Of a stretch of DNA of 64,000 nt, positions 24,851 through 35,184 are shown piece after piece; the stretch's first letter is position 1; the number at the start of each line of letters is the position of its first letter. Under the pieces are notes generated by a model that saw only the letters and a list, made by a program, of their open reading frames with translations, had not been told where the DNA came from and ran no database searches. The stretch comes from Alligator mississippiensis (taxonomy: Eukaryota; Chordata; Crocodylia; Alligatoridae): positions 123,698,162-123,762,161 of the forward strand of contig NC_081824.1 in the NCBI RefSeq assembly GCF_030867095.1, in the 5' to 3' direction. The position numbers and the translations under genes were made by a program.

Positions 24851-25276
24851 GTAAGTATTTATTATTTTGGGGAATACTAAATGATGGAATTACTCTTTAG
24901 GGTCTAGAACCCATCCCATTGAAGTCAATGGGAATTTTAGAAAACCGAAAAGGGAAATGAGAAAATGTCATTGTAACTTTTTTCTTTTTCCTCTTAAAAA
25001 TAGGCAAATGAATGAAATGCTTGCCAGAGAACATGATTAGCTATGAATATGTATTCATTTTTATAACATCTAATACTAATTTAAGAGCCGCTGGCAATTA
25101 CCTGAAAGGTTTACAACCCACTTGGTTTTATTAGCTGATGAACCAGTTAAATCAAGCTAGAAGAAAGTGCTATTTTGTGGAAATGATTGTACTGATATGC
25201 TTAGGATTAGGGAGATGTGCTTTTTAAAAATACTTTCAGGCATAATGTTTCTTCTGTTTATAAATCAATTTACTCA

Positions 25277-25282
25277 AATAAA
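25277..25282 (+). promoter_or_regulatory. Cryptic intronic polyadenylation signal
   Basis: AATAAA about 380 bp downstream of the intronic stop codon at 24898. It could in principle support an intron-retained AIG1 transcript end. There is no direct evidence of use. Confidence 0.2.
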
Positions 25283-26877
25283 TTAAGCATATCCATATTA
25301 AACAGGCCATATAAAAGGTATAACAGATAAACTTGCTGTTGATTAATTCTGCACAAATAATATCAATCTACTTCACTCAAACTACTAATCACTGTAGTAG
25401 TAAGGAAAAACTTAAAAGTACATCCTGCTTAACTCATCCTCATGGTTTACTCCCCTTCGGTAAGTCAGAGTGAAGTAGCTACAATGCTGTAATTCTCTAC
25501 ATAAAATACAATATGAAGAATTAAACTCCAGGTACAATGTTGAAACAAGAGGTTCAAAACTGTTGCTGTGTGGGCTCCATCTGCTGCTTATCCATTGTTA
25601 GAGTCTGGGTATCAGGCACCTATTTTCTCAACCCAAACCCTTCATAGATATCAACCCAATCCCTTCAATGCCTTCTTGGCATTTGCCTCATCTTCCAGTA
25701 GTGCAGGAAAGATGCTTTAAAGAACAAGCCTGCCACAAGGAAGAAGGGTTCACTTTATACAAGTCCCAGGTAATATAAAATATAATCATGTGATGATGAA
25801 GCATGTGTTCATGTTAACTTCATGAATAAGTAGTTAAAAGAACATCTCCACCAGCCTTCCACAGCATATATAATAGAATCTCTGGCTGCTTTGTTTCTCT
25901 GCTGCAAGAGAACAGAGGTTGTTCTAGCCATAATCATAATTTTCTATAATTCTATAATACCCAGGCCATAAGCTCCTCTCTGATCTGACTTCTGTGTGAT
26001 TAAGAGACATTGATCCAAATTCCTTTGTGGAGCAACCACTTGCCAGCCTGCAAATGCCATGAGTCACCTGTTGTACGGCCATGTTTAAAGGGCTGTACGT
26101 AAATGTAAGTGAAAGCGAATGGTTAGCCTACCGCAAGCAGCAGAAAAATAAAATCATGGTGATCGCTCACCATGTAAGGTTTGGAAAAAAAATATTTGGA
26201 AACCATGTATTTAAAAGGGGGGTTTTGAGCTCTCAAACTTTAAAATTAAAACAATCTGACTTGAGAAGGTTTCAATTTTTTTTTATTTTCCTTTTCCTCT
26301 GGAGGTGCATTAAGTGAAACCTCACTACTGACAAAATGATTTGTAGTTAGTTTTTCCAAGTTAAACCACAAACATGGTAGGCAAGGAAAAATTTGCCCTT
26401 TCTACAGGCCAGTGCCTACCCACAGTCCTGAAGATACCAACTTTTCTGCCAAACTGTTTGATACATCTGCGGCAGAATATTTCAGAAGAAAGGAAAGAGG
26501 CTCTTTTAAAAAGAAAAATAAAGCATTTTACGTAAAACCACTGGAAAAGTTCCTCACAGCAAAAGACACAAGGGACCCCAGATTGGCTCCAAAGCAGGCT
26601 CTTAAGCCAATTGTACTCTTTTGGAGCCAACCCATTGTTTTGGTTTTAAAACCTTTGACTATGGCTCTCCTATTATTTTTGGTTTGCCTACATAACCCAC
26701 CCTATTGTGTTTAGATTGCTGGGAACGTTCAATCCATTTGTTTACTTACTGCTTATTGCCAGGGATCCTGGTTTTCTCTGCTTAAAAATAGCAGATTCTC
26801 TGATTGAGGATTGTAAATTCTCTGATTAAAACCCCCAAGAACTGCATTTATCCATGATTAAAATGAAACACCACTAT

Positions 26878-26899
26878 ACACACACACATACACACACAG
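26878..26899. repeat. (CA)n short microsatellite
   Basis: A CA run with one TA interruption, immediately to the left of the pogo-like element that begins at about 26897. Confidence 0.85.
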
Positions 26900-27156
26900 A
26901 GCAAAAACTCTGTTATCTGGCACCCATGGGGAATGGGGGGTGCCAGATAACCAAATATGGCAGCATCCAGCGTCCAGCGTGCCACTGCCCCTCCCTGGCA
27001 TCAGTGTGCCAGGGGACAGGGAAGGGGGCCCCCACGCAGGCTGCTTTGCCCCAGGCCATGGGAGCGAAACCAGAAGTGCTGGTTTGTTTTTGCCGCGTCG
27101 ACTGGCATGCCAGTTAATGAAGCATACTGGTTTATAAACTACCGGATAATGTGGCT

Positions 27157-27163
<7 letters not shown>
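26897..27163. mobile_element. Pogo/Tigger-like MITE, copy A
   Basis: The left end cagagcaaaaactctgttat plus ctggcacc and the reverse complement of the right end (cagtaaaagccacattatcc) form imperfect terminal inverted repeats with the pogo-type wording AC-T-TTATC(T/C)GGC. The interior is GC-rich, non-coding and contains short hairpins (cacccatggg with ggggggtgcc). It is flanked by CA and TG repeats, so the target duplication cannot be read. Confidence 0.65.
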
Positions 27164-27209
<46 letters not shown>

Positions 27210-27243
27210 TATATATGTGTGTGTGTGTACATATATATGTATA
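27162..27243. repeat. 82-bp alternating pyrimidine-purine tract
   Basis: A TG run passes without a break in alternation into CG, then AT, then TG, then AT steps. Every base from 27162 to 27243 alternates pyrimidine and purine. It is a strong candidate for Z-DNA formation, with a (CG)n core at about 27199-27208. Confidence 0.95.
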
Positions 27244-27721
27244 GGTAACAGTTGAACACAATGTTTTATTGATCTATTTACCATTTTAAAGCAATTTGGA
27301 AGCCTACCAGCACCTCAATCATTATAATAAATTATAAATACCTATACATTTGGGCATTTGATTTTGGGGGGGTTTTTGTCCTGGAAGATCAGAGCTACCC
27401 CTGCCCCCTTCACTCACCAGCAAGTGGGTCCAGCTGCCTTCCACCCCCTGCTCCCCCCAGCCCCTTTCAGGCTGGAACCCACCATTTCCCATGTTTTTCT
27501 TCTTTAAAGGAGATAATCCAGGTTTTTCTCCTTAAAATGAGAAAATCTGCATGTTACCACATTTTACCATGGTGAACGGAAAACCTGGATCCCTGTTTAT
27601 TTCAGTAAAGTCACCTCTGCAGGTGCCTTTCTGTTATCCCCATCTTGCAAGCAATGTGATACATTTACAAAATGGCCCATGGAAAGAACTACCGTTTGTG
27701 CATGTATTCCATTAGCAGGTA

Positions 27722-28040
27722 CAGTAAAATCTCCACTATCCAGCATTTAACTAACCAGAAATTCCATTAAATGAAATTTCCATTAACGGGCCGGCCAGAC
27801 ACAGGGGGAGGGGGGAACTTTGCATGCGGAGGTGGCTGCCACGCACCACCCTGTACTGCTGCCACTCTGCGGGCAGCCGCAACTCCCCACCCACACACAC
27901 ACACTCCTCACGTGGCCGCCAACCTTCCACCCACTCCACATTATCTGGAAAGCCCTGCCAGGGGGTTTCAGATAACCAGAATTTTTCCATAAGCGGCAAT
28001 CCCCCTACCTCAGGGATGCCAGATAATAGAGATTTTATTG
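27722..28040. mobile_element. Pogo/Tigger-like MITE, copy B, TA target site
   Basis: The left end cagtaaaatctccactatcc agrees with the reverse complement of the right end, caataaaatctctattatct, giving terminal inverted repeats of about 28 bp. The element is flanked on both sides by TA (27720-27721 and 28041-28042), the target duplication of the Tc1/mariner-pogo superfamily. The 319-bp interior is non-coding. Confidence 0.85.
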
Positions 28041-29003
28041 TAATATGATTTATGGTCAGGTGTCCTTTTCCTTTTGCTTTCAAAAATTACTTCCCGTTCT
28101 CCATAAGTCCTGAGATACCTTTCTTTTGCAATCTACAACAGTCCTGCAAGCATCCAAAAGAAACATTTTTATACTATGTTGAGATGTTTGGCAGGGAGCT
28201 TTGCTTAAAAGAAACAAAATGAACAAAAGAATACCACTTTGGCCAGAATCTAATGACAAATCATTGCCCAGGAACATGCACCTGAAAGAGATGGATGTTT
28301 TTATCTCCAGAAGAATACATATACCCTTTTGCCCATCCCAGCCTCCTTTCAGCACAGACAAGAGGGAGAGGAGTTCTGCTGCACAGGCAGGTCTTAAGAG
28401 GATATACTGTATATTCCTGCTACCTGTCACTGAAAGGAAGGGGCATTAAAGAGAAGGGCGGAAGAAACTCTTAGCAATAATTGATTCTTTGTGTGCTTTC
28501 GGGAAAGAGAGTTCTGCTTACAGAGTTTTTAAAAATCTGAGACTGGAGAGGAAAAAAGCTTATTGAATTAAAGACAATTATAGTTTTGCAAATCTATTTT
28601 TTTTAAAAGGTAACCATTTAGCTTCAGCTACTGGTAGCCATAATAGAATTCACTCTATTTTGTTTATATATAAGCAGTGGGAGCTCAAGGTGATAGTTAT
28701 CCTCGCTCCCCTGAAGCAGTCAGAGGCAGACTGTGCCACAGGGGTTTCATACTGCAATTCTAAAAAGGGTCCTGGGAGAGAAAGGGTTATGTACTTCATT
28801 AGCAGACAAACACTGATATCAGGTGTGCAGATGTTCTTTTCCTTCTCAGCAGGTTAAGTAAAATCTGACGGATGTTGCTAACAGACAGAGGAAAGCAACA
28901 GCAACAAAAGAAAAAAGCAGAATTAATGTATTAGGACATCTCTGAGTCAACGATCAATGTTTGTTCAGTCAGGTATTATAAAAAGTTCTCTGTATGTTTC
29001 CAG

Positions 29004-29041
29004 GTACAGAAGAAGGAAAAGAAAAGCCTAAATTGGACTGA
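29004..29041 (+). CDS. AIG1: AIG1 last coding segment and stop
   Basis: After the acceptor tgtatgtttccag, the leading GT completes the Cys codon begun at 24850. The codons then read TEEGKEKPKLD and TGA (29039-29041). Human AIG1 ends MEEEKEKPKLE at the same position, so the three exons seen here encode the last 105 residues and the protein ends at the equivalent of residue 238. The final five residues, KPKLD, fit the KxKxx dilysine ER-retrieval pattern, in keeping with an ER membrane enzyme with a cytosolic tail. The segment is too short to stand as an open frame on its own and was found by matching the end of AIG1. The Ser>Cys change at the splice junction comes from the T|GT codon. Confidence 0.93.
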
Positions 29042-29640
29042 GCATTAAATACCCACAGGCAGAGATTGCCTGTTATTCCATGGAAGATTTCTCAACACCA
29101 ACAGAGGTTGGCTTGGAGAAGAATCTTTTGGCAAGCTGTTTATATGGACCCTGTACTCAGGGCAAGGATCATCGTTTTTTTATATAGGTAGAAAGTACTT
29201 TTAGCTAATAACACTAACCATGTTTTAATCCCCCTTTTTCCTATACTCGCATGTGCTGTGTATTCTAAGATCTATACTATCTCGAAAACGTTTTCAACAA
29301 GTAGTACAACCTATGTCAATGTAAATGCCTTTTAATTTATTATGAGAGAATGAGTCAATTCTTTGTATTGCTTGGAAAGAAGTTAAGCAGATTGGCCTGA
29401 TTTGGGTAAATATGATAATCCTTTATATTTCAAAGTGCACTCTAAAGCTTTATTAAAAGATAGCAACATAAATTTACCTGAAAGAATCCAATCAAACTTC
29501 ATTATTTAATGTAACTGTATATAGTGGGTAGGCAATACTAAGAGTTATATCAATTAATTGCAATTAAAGACTATCTGTAAATGATGGAACTTTTGTTAAA
29601 TGCAAGAACACATAAATAAAGATCAAAGTATCCCCAGGAT
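29042..29640 (+). other. AIG1: AIG1 3' UTR (proximal form)
   Basis: An AT-rich non-coding sequence directly follows the AIG1 stop codon and reaches past the first AATAAA. The UTR may extend further, because a second AATAAA with a GT-rich downstream stretch lies at 32386. The 3' end is inferred from signal sequence only. Confidence 0.5.
29615..29620 (+). terminator. AIG1: Candidate AIG1 polyadenylation signal
   Basis: AATAAA about 575 nt after the stop codon, followed by moderately GT-rich sequence (ggtactgctttggagaagatgtgttg) about 35-60 nt downstream. Confidence 0.5.
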
Positions 29641-29760
29641 TCTGTTTCTGGGTACTGCTTTGGAGAAGATGTGTTGATTGTGTATATATATTCTATTTCT
29701 AGTTTTTGTGAGTTGAGCTGTCAATGACAGCATTATTTCCATTCTATGGTTTTGGGGGCC

Positions 29761-29781
29761 GGGGGGGGGGGGGGGGGGGGG
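29761..29781. repeat. Poly-G tract (21 G)
   Basis: An uninterrupted run of 21 guanines, preceded by gggggcc. It is quadruplex-prone on the transcribed AIG1 sense side. The length may be an assembly estimate. Confidence 0.95.
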
Positions 29782-30129
29782 TTCCTGTGACTTTGACTAT
29801 AAAAGTAGCTGTGTTATGTAAGCAATATCATGTACAAAAGAATTGAAAAAGACCTGACCCTGGGACCTTCATTCATAACAGTTAACATTGTACCAAAGAG
29901 AAAACACTCAGGCCCCAATTCAAGAAAGCCCTTAATATGGGTGGATCTAGGATTTTGAAATGGGGGATGGGTGCACGGGGTGTGGGACATCATCACATAC
30001 AGCAGAACACAATTTTTTCTCCAGGTAAAAAGAAAGTAAACTCTTTACTAATGTGGTAGGAGGTTAGCAATATATTATTCAGTTTAAGATCAAAGCAAAA
30101 ATATGTAACTATTGAAATGTTTGCTAGAG

Positions 30130-31360
30130 CAGGGGTGTTCAACCTGACTCCCGGGCCAAATGTGACTTAGGGAGCCATTGCATTTGGCCCACAGGGCTTC
30201 CCAGGGGTTGGCAAATTTGGTGGTGGAGGAGCAGTGGCTATTAATGCAGCCACCACCCCTGCTAAACTCCCAAACCCCAAGCCCCATGAGCCTGGTCTGA
30301 GCCAAGCCATACCCCTTTCCACCCATGGGGCCTAGTGGCAGATTAACATTTATTGGAGACCCCCACCAGGTGAGGACAGGTTCCCACTGTGCCTGCCAGG
30401 GGGCTGCAGCTCGGCCCTCCCAGCCTCTTTTGTGCATCCGGGACAAGCCAGGTGGCATGAGTACCGCAGAGGTGAAGGTGACCCCAGCCCCAGTCCAGCC
30501 CCTCTGAACAGCAGGTGTCCACAGCAGGGGCTGTGCCCCCCGCCAGTGCCATGGGATGGGCTGGGGATGGCTCCAGCTTGGGGGGGAGAGGCATGAGCTC
30601 TGCCCCTAGCTGCCCGCCTGCCCCTCTACTGGCCTGGGCAGGGCAGGGCAGGATTGAGCTGCCCAGTGCTGTCCCAGTGACGCTGGTGCCAGTGGCCACC
30701 CGCAGATGGCAAGGAGCAGGAACAGGGACACGCATGGGGCCTCCTGGCAGTAGACAGCCCTGGGATATCACCACTGCCTGCAGGGAGCCCTGTGCCTGCC
30801 CCTAGCCCCTGGCTCTGGCCTGGCTGAAGGGGAGGAGGTGCGCGCTGCCTGTCCCAGATGCCCACAGCCAGGATGCCCACCCAGGTCGTGCTGCCCCTGG
30901 CATCCCAGGGGGACCCTGATTGGTAGGGGCCCCTGGGCCCAGATCCCAAAGGTCCATGCATTAATCTGTCCCTGATGGGGCCACATTGCAACTGGGCCAC
31001 ACTCCCTTACCTCTGCAGGACAGAGATATGCCCCCTTTTCCCCAGTGGGGCTGAGTTGGGGCTGGGTCATGCCCCCTTCCCTACTTGCAGAGCTGGGTCA
31101 AGCCCCTTTCTTCCTGCAAGGCTGAGCCATGCCACCTTCACCCTCCTGGCCAGGTCACCTCCTTCCCCTTCCCCTTCCCCTCCCCCTCCTCTGTCTCCCA
31201 CACCCCCATGTGGCCTCCTTCCCACACTTGTGGGGCTGGGCTCAGGCTGGGCTGCCTCCCTACTGTCTCCATGTGGCCAGATAGTGCCCACTGCACCAGC
31301 CCCAGGTGCTGGATCAGAACGACCATCCAGCCCACTAGTGAAAAAGGTTGAGCACCACTG
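30130..31360. mobile_element. 1.2-kb non-autonomous hAT element with 8-bp TSD
   Basis: The left end caggggtgttcaacctgact and the reverse complement of the right end (cagtggtgctcaaccttttt) form inverted termini. The flanks tgctagag (30122-30129) and tgatagag (31361-31368) match at seven of eight positions, as expected for an hAT target duplication. The interior is strongly GC-rich and C-rich with long open frames on both strands. These are compositional, overlap each other in all phases and show no transposase motif. Confidence 0.8.
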
Positions 31361-32385
31361 TGATAGAGTATATATGAAGCTGTAGAAAGCACAAGAAACT
31401 AGGCAATAAATTCAAAGGATATTATATCATTAGTCCACTAGATTAATCAGACAAACTCTGCCCTTCTTGAGTGTCTTGACAGTGCCTCCAGTATTTCAAT
31501 GTCAGTCATTTCTATGCCTGAATTAATATTACCACACACCTAAGTTAAGGTTTTTAGCTAGAGCTAAAAACAGTCTGCAAGGCTGTAAAATAGGAGGGGG
31601 ACATTAACAGGAAGAGCTAACAAAAGAGAGAATGGTTTGAATAGTGAACCATCAAGACCATTTAAAAAGGAGAGAGGGTTGTTAACACCTGTGGAGTGGA
31701 GAGAAATTAATGGGAATTAGGGAGATGATATTAACCCATGAAGTCCATTGACTCTCTCAGCACTATCTGAATAGAAATGTTGCTGCCCCTCCTGTGTAGT
31801 TGGTTTTTGCTTGGGTGGAGCAGGAGTCAGAGTGGGGTGCAACTGCACCCGCCCTCCTCATCCTCATCGTCCGCTAGGTCTTCAGCAGACACATAAAGTT
31901 AAGCACATGCTAAGGTGCATTCAAGTGTTGACTGCTGCCTTCTAAACTGAGATTTACTGAATTCTATTTGATTTTCTGATAATTAAAAGGGAAATGTCAC
32001 TGCTGTGGAAAGCAGCAGGAATTTAAAAAAATAAAGTCAACAGAATTATTAATAATAAGATCTTCTTATGAAAAATTAATTTAACAAGTACACATGCTTG
32101 GATGTTCAGCTCACATATACTTTACTAAACTTTCATATATACAAATATGTTTTTGTAAAGCATTTTGCACATGCAATGTTACACATGTTATTTTAATTAA
32201 AGGGACATTGTCTAGGTTTGATTTAGTTTAATAGTGGCCTTCCTCTAGCACTAGAAGTTTGCTTGTGTAAATTGTGGACTTAACTGCAAAACCTGCTGTG
32301 CAGTTTTCAGGGTGATTTACTGTCAATGCATTGGTGGCTGTACGTCCTAATATGACAGTTGGGGGGGTGATTGTTGGTGTTTTCT

Positions 32386-32391
32386 AATAAA
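32386..32391 (+). terminator. Possible distal polyadenylation signal
   Basis: AATAAA followed at 32400-32425 by a T/G-rich stretch (accactgtttggttgcttgc). It is a plausible distal AIG1 3' end, unproven. Confidence 0.3.
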
Positions 32392-32817
32392 GATTTTGGG
32401 ATACCACTGTTTGGTTGCTTGCTTTTTAAAATAACAATGATTGATGTAAAATAGAGTCAACTTTGGCAATCCAGATGGGTCCCACGTAGCATATTAATCT
32501 GTAGTAAAAGAGCAGAGGACAAATTTTAATTCTTAAAACTTTGACAAGTGTTCTTTTGAAAAAACTTCAACAGCAAAATCTCCAACAGTGCTCTTAAATT
32601 GACACTCTTGTGCCTAAACAATATGGCCAGTACAGTTATTAATAAATGAATGCTCCACAGCAAGTGGTAATGTTAAATTCCATTGCAGATACCATATCAT
32701 CATAGGTGAGTTGATAGCTCCTTCACAACGGTGTGGATCTTAGGAAAAGGCAGGGAGACTTCTTGCTCTCATTAAGCCTTTATTGTAACAACTGTCTGAG
32801 CCTGAACAAGGTCTGGA

Positions 32818-33452
32818 ATTTCATAGATTTCATAGACATTAGGGCTGGAAGGGACCTCGGAAGATCATCGAGTCCAGCCCCCCGCCCAAAGGGCAGGAAG
32901 TCAGTTCGGGTCATAGGATCCCAGCAAGATAAGCATCCAGTTTCATCTTGAAGGTGCTCAATGAAGGCGCTTGAACCACCTCCGGTGGCAGGCTGTTCCA
33001 GACCTTGGGGGCTCGGACAGTAAAGAAATTCTTCCTTATGTCCAGCCTGAAACGATCTTGTAGTAGTTTGTGACCATTCGACCTCGTCATCCCTTGGGGC
33101 GCTCTGGTGAAACGTTCCCCTAGATACTGGTGATCACCCCTGATAAACTTGTAGGTGGCCATCAGATCACCCCTGAGCCTGCGCTTTTCCAGGCTAAAGA
33201 GCCCCAGGGCTCTCAGCCTGTCATCGTAGGGTCTGCTTCCCTGACCCCTGATCATGCGCGTGGCTCTTCTCTGGACTCTCTCAAGCTTCTCCACATCCTT
33301 TTTGAATTGTGGAGCCCAAAACTGGACACAGTACTCCAGCTGTGGCCTCACTAAGGCCGAGTACAAGGGGAGAACGACGTCCCGGGATTTGCTTGAGAAG
33401 CATCTATGGATGCAAGCCAGCGTTTTGGTCTCTTTACTAGCTGCCGCATCGC
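32818..33452 (-). pseudogene. CR1 LINE, 5'-truncated, ORF2 C-terminus
   Basis: Minus-strand open frame 32911-33366 reads [40 protein letters not shown], through LDIRKNFFTVR and VWNSLPPEVVQAP to LDAYLAGIL. This is the well-known CR1 ORF2 C-terminal region. The coding match continues upstream to about 33452. On the left the element ends with the CR1 3' UTR (aagggacctcggaagatcat in antisense) and the tail tcatagatttcatagaca at about 32818. The preserved frame of 151 codons indicates a fairly young copy. It abuts another CR1 in the opposite orientation at 33453. Confidence 0.93.
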
Positions 33453-33640
33453 ATTGGAATGGCCTGCAGCTGGAGGTGGTTCAAGCACCTACTTTGAACA
33501 CCTTCAAAAGAAACCTGGATGTTTTTGTTACTGGGATCCTATGACCCCAGCTGACTTCCTGCCCCTGGGGCAGGGGGCTGGACTTGATGATCTTCCGAGG
33601 TCCCTTCCAGCCCTAATGTCTATGAAATCTATGAACTAAC
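33453..33640 (+). mobile_element. CR1 LINE 3' end, head-to-head with neighbour
   Basis: Reads WNGLQLEVVQAPTLNTFKRN followed by LDVFVTGIL, then the CR1 3' UTR ggcagggggctggacttgat, ccgaggtcccttccagccct and the tail atgtctatgaaatctatgaa. It is 5'-truncated and meets the truncated end of the minus-strand CR1, so the two 3' ends point outward. The protein differs from that of the partner (EVVQAPTLNTFK against EVVQAPSLSTFK). Confidence 0.92.
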
Positions 33641-34415
33641 TGCTGACCCAAAATGGTTGGCCCATCACTTCCTATGGATGACATCACTCTTTAGTAAGGA
33701 AGTTAACCCTTATTACTACAAATGGCAGCTCCGGGGTGGGGGATAAATCAGTGCAGCCATACCCCCATTTGGTTGTGCTGAACATGCACAGTGAGCTCTG
33801 ACCTCACCAGCTGATTGGTGTGAGCTCTGGTCAGAGCCACCACTTTTGCAGGGCTCCAGAGCCCAGGGGGTGAGTGCTGTCACTGTTTGTCTGTCCCACC
33901 TTCCTCCTCCTCCCCCCTCACCCCATCCCCTTCCCACTGAATTCAGCATCAGAGAAAAAAGGGGATGAGCAGCAGTGGCACTCACCCTCTGGGCTTTGAA
34001 GCCACAGCAAAAATGGAGGCTCCAGAGAGAGCCTGCATGGACCTGCTGGCAAGCTCATAATCCTCACTACCCATGAGGAAGTCTGGCAGGAGCCCACACT
34101 GATGGGCTCAAAGCTTACTATGCATGTATGAAACAGCCAAAGGGGGGGGTGATTGTACCCCCCCCTTGTTGCTCTGGGGTCAGGCCAACTCTCAGGATCT
34201 CAATATTGCACTCTTAGACAGGAGGCTGTGACACAATTGCACATATACAAACACACAAATCGATTAGGTGCATACACACACACACTACCAACTCAGGGCA
34301 TACACATCCAAACCAGCCTAGGCACATGCATACCTATCACCAGTTCAAGCACATACACTATACACCCCAAAAGTTAGACACAGATCACGAATTCATATAT
34401 CATGCACACACAATG

Positions 34416-34416
<1 letters not shown>

Positions 34417-34450
<34 letters not shown>
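34417..34450. repeat. (TA)n microsatellite
   Basis: 34 bp of TA repeat followed by ttatattatt and then directly by a short CR1 fragment. The AT repeat may be the CR1 insertion target or have grown from it. Confidence 0.95.
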
Positions 34451-34456
<6 letters not shown>

Positions 34457-34459
34457 TAT

Positions 34460-34520
34460 TTCATAGACATTAGGGCTGGAAGGGACCTCGGAAGATCATT
34501 GAGTCCAGCCCCCTGCCCAA
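34460..34520 (-). mobile_element. 61-bp CR1 3'-end fragment
   Basis: Antisense CR1 terminus, nearly identical over about 60 bp to the start of the copy at 32830 (catagacattagggctggaa, aagggacctcggaagatcat). It breaks off abruptly at ccctgcccaa. Flanked by TA and CA microsatellites. Confidence 0.9.
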
Positions 34521-34639
34521 ATATATACACACACACCCACCAGTTCACACACATACAACCCACCTACACATACACACAGGTAAGTTCCTAATTTGGATGG
34601 TACAGTGTGTATGTGTATGCTTGGAGTACCTGGGATACT

Positions 34640-35040
34640 TAGAGGAAGGTTCAGGTAAGAGAGAGAGAGTTAAAGTGTAGGGAGTGAAAGTTGCCAGAAC
34701 CAGGATTAGAAATAGTGGGCTACAGAGAATTTGGCTGAGGAACTGAGGCTTGGGTTTACTTAAGGTAGACTGGGGCTGGAAACTGAGGCAGACAGCTGAG
34801 ATTTTTTTGGGGGGGAGAGAGGGGCAGATAAGTGGTGGCAAGGAGGAGGCAGCCAGGAAAGAAACTGAGGCAGAAACCTGGTTGCTCAGGGGAAAAGGAA
34901 AAGGCAGTGGGGATAAGACAGTGGCAAAGAAACAGGGGTTTGAAGGCAGAGAGGAGCTCAAGACAGGTGTTGGAGGTGGCAGTGAGCCAGAAGCAGGAGA
35001 GGGAGAAATGAGACAGAAGTTAGAGGGGTGAGGAGCAGAG
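34640..35040. repeat. Purine-rich (GA) low-complexity stretch
   Basis: The plus strand is markedly purine-rich (gagagagagag, gaggaggcagccaggaaaga and the like). A 294-codon open frame on the minus strand (34545-35429) runs through this pyrimidine-rich complement and the CA microsatellite. It is a low-complexity artefact rather than a gene. Confidence 0.7.
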
Positions 35041-35144
35041 ATTGGAGCAAGGCCAAACCATAGTAAAGTAAAACCCAATTTAGGGGCCCAAATAACAGTT
35101 CTATTAAACAGACAACACACTACATAGCTCCATGAAGTTATTGG

Positions 35145-35184
<40 letters not shown>

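Larger units (their letters stand above)
24851..29003 (+). other. AIG1: AIG1 last coding intron, 4.15 kb, phase 1
   Basis: Runs from donor gtaagt at 24851 to acceptor ctgtatgtttccag ending at 29003. The codon T|GT (Cys) spans it. It contains two pogo-like elements, CA/TG microsatellites and an alternating purine-pyrimidine tract. A near-palindrome (cccattgaagtcaatggg at 24914-24931) matches an old amniote repeat core. Stretches 25000-26870 and 28050-28990 show no feature I recognise. Confidence 0.92.

Noticed and set aside
30090..31392. Several 70-140 codon open frames on both strands
   Set aside because: All sit within one GC-rich hAT-type element, overlap in every phase, and have proline/glycine-rich biased content.
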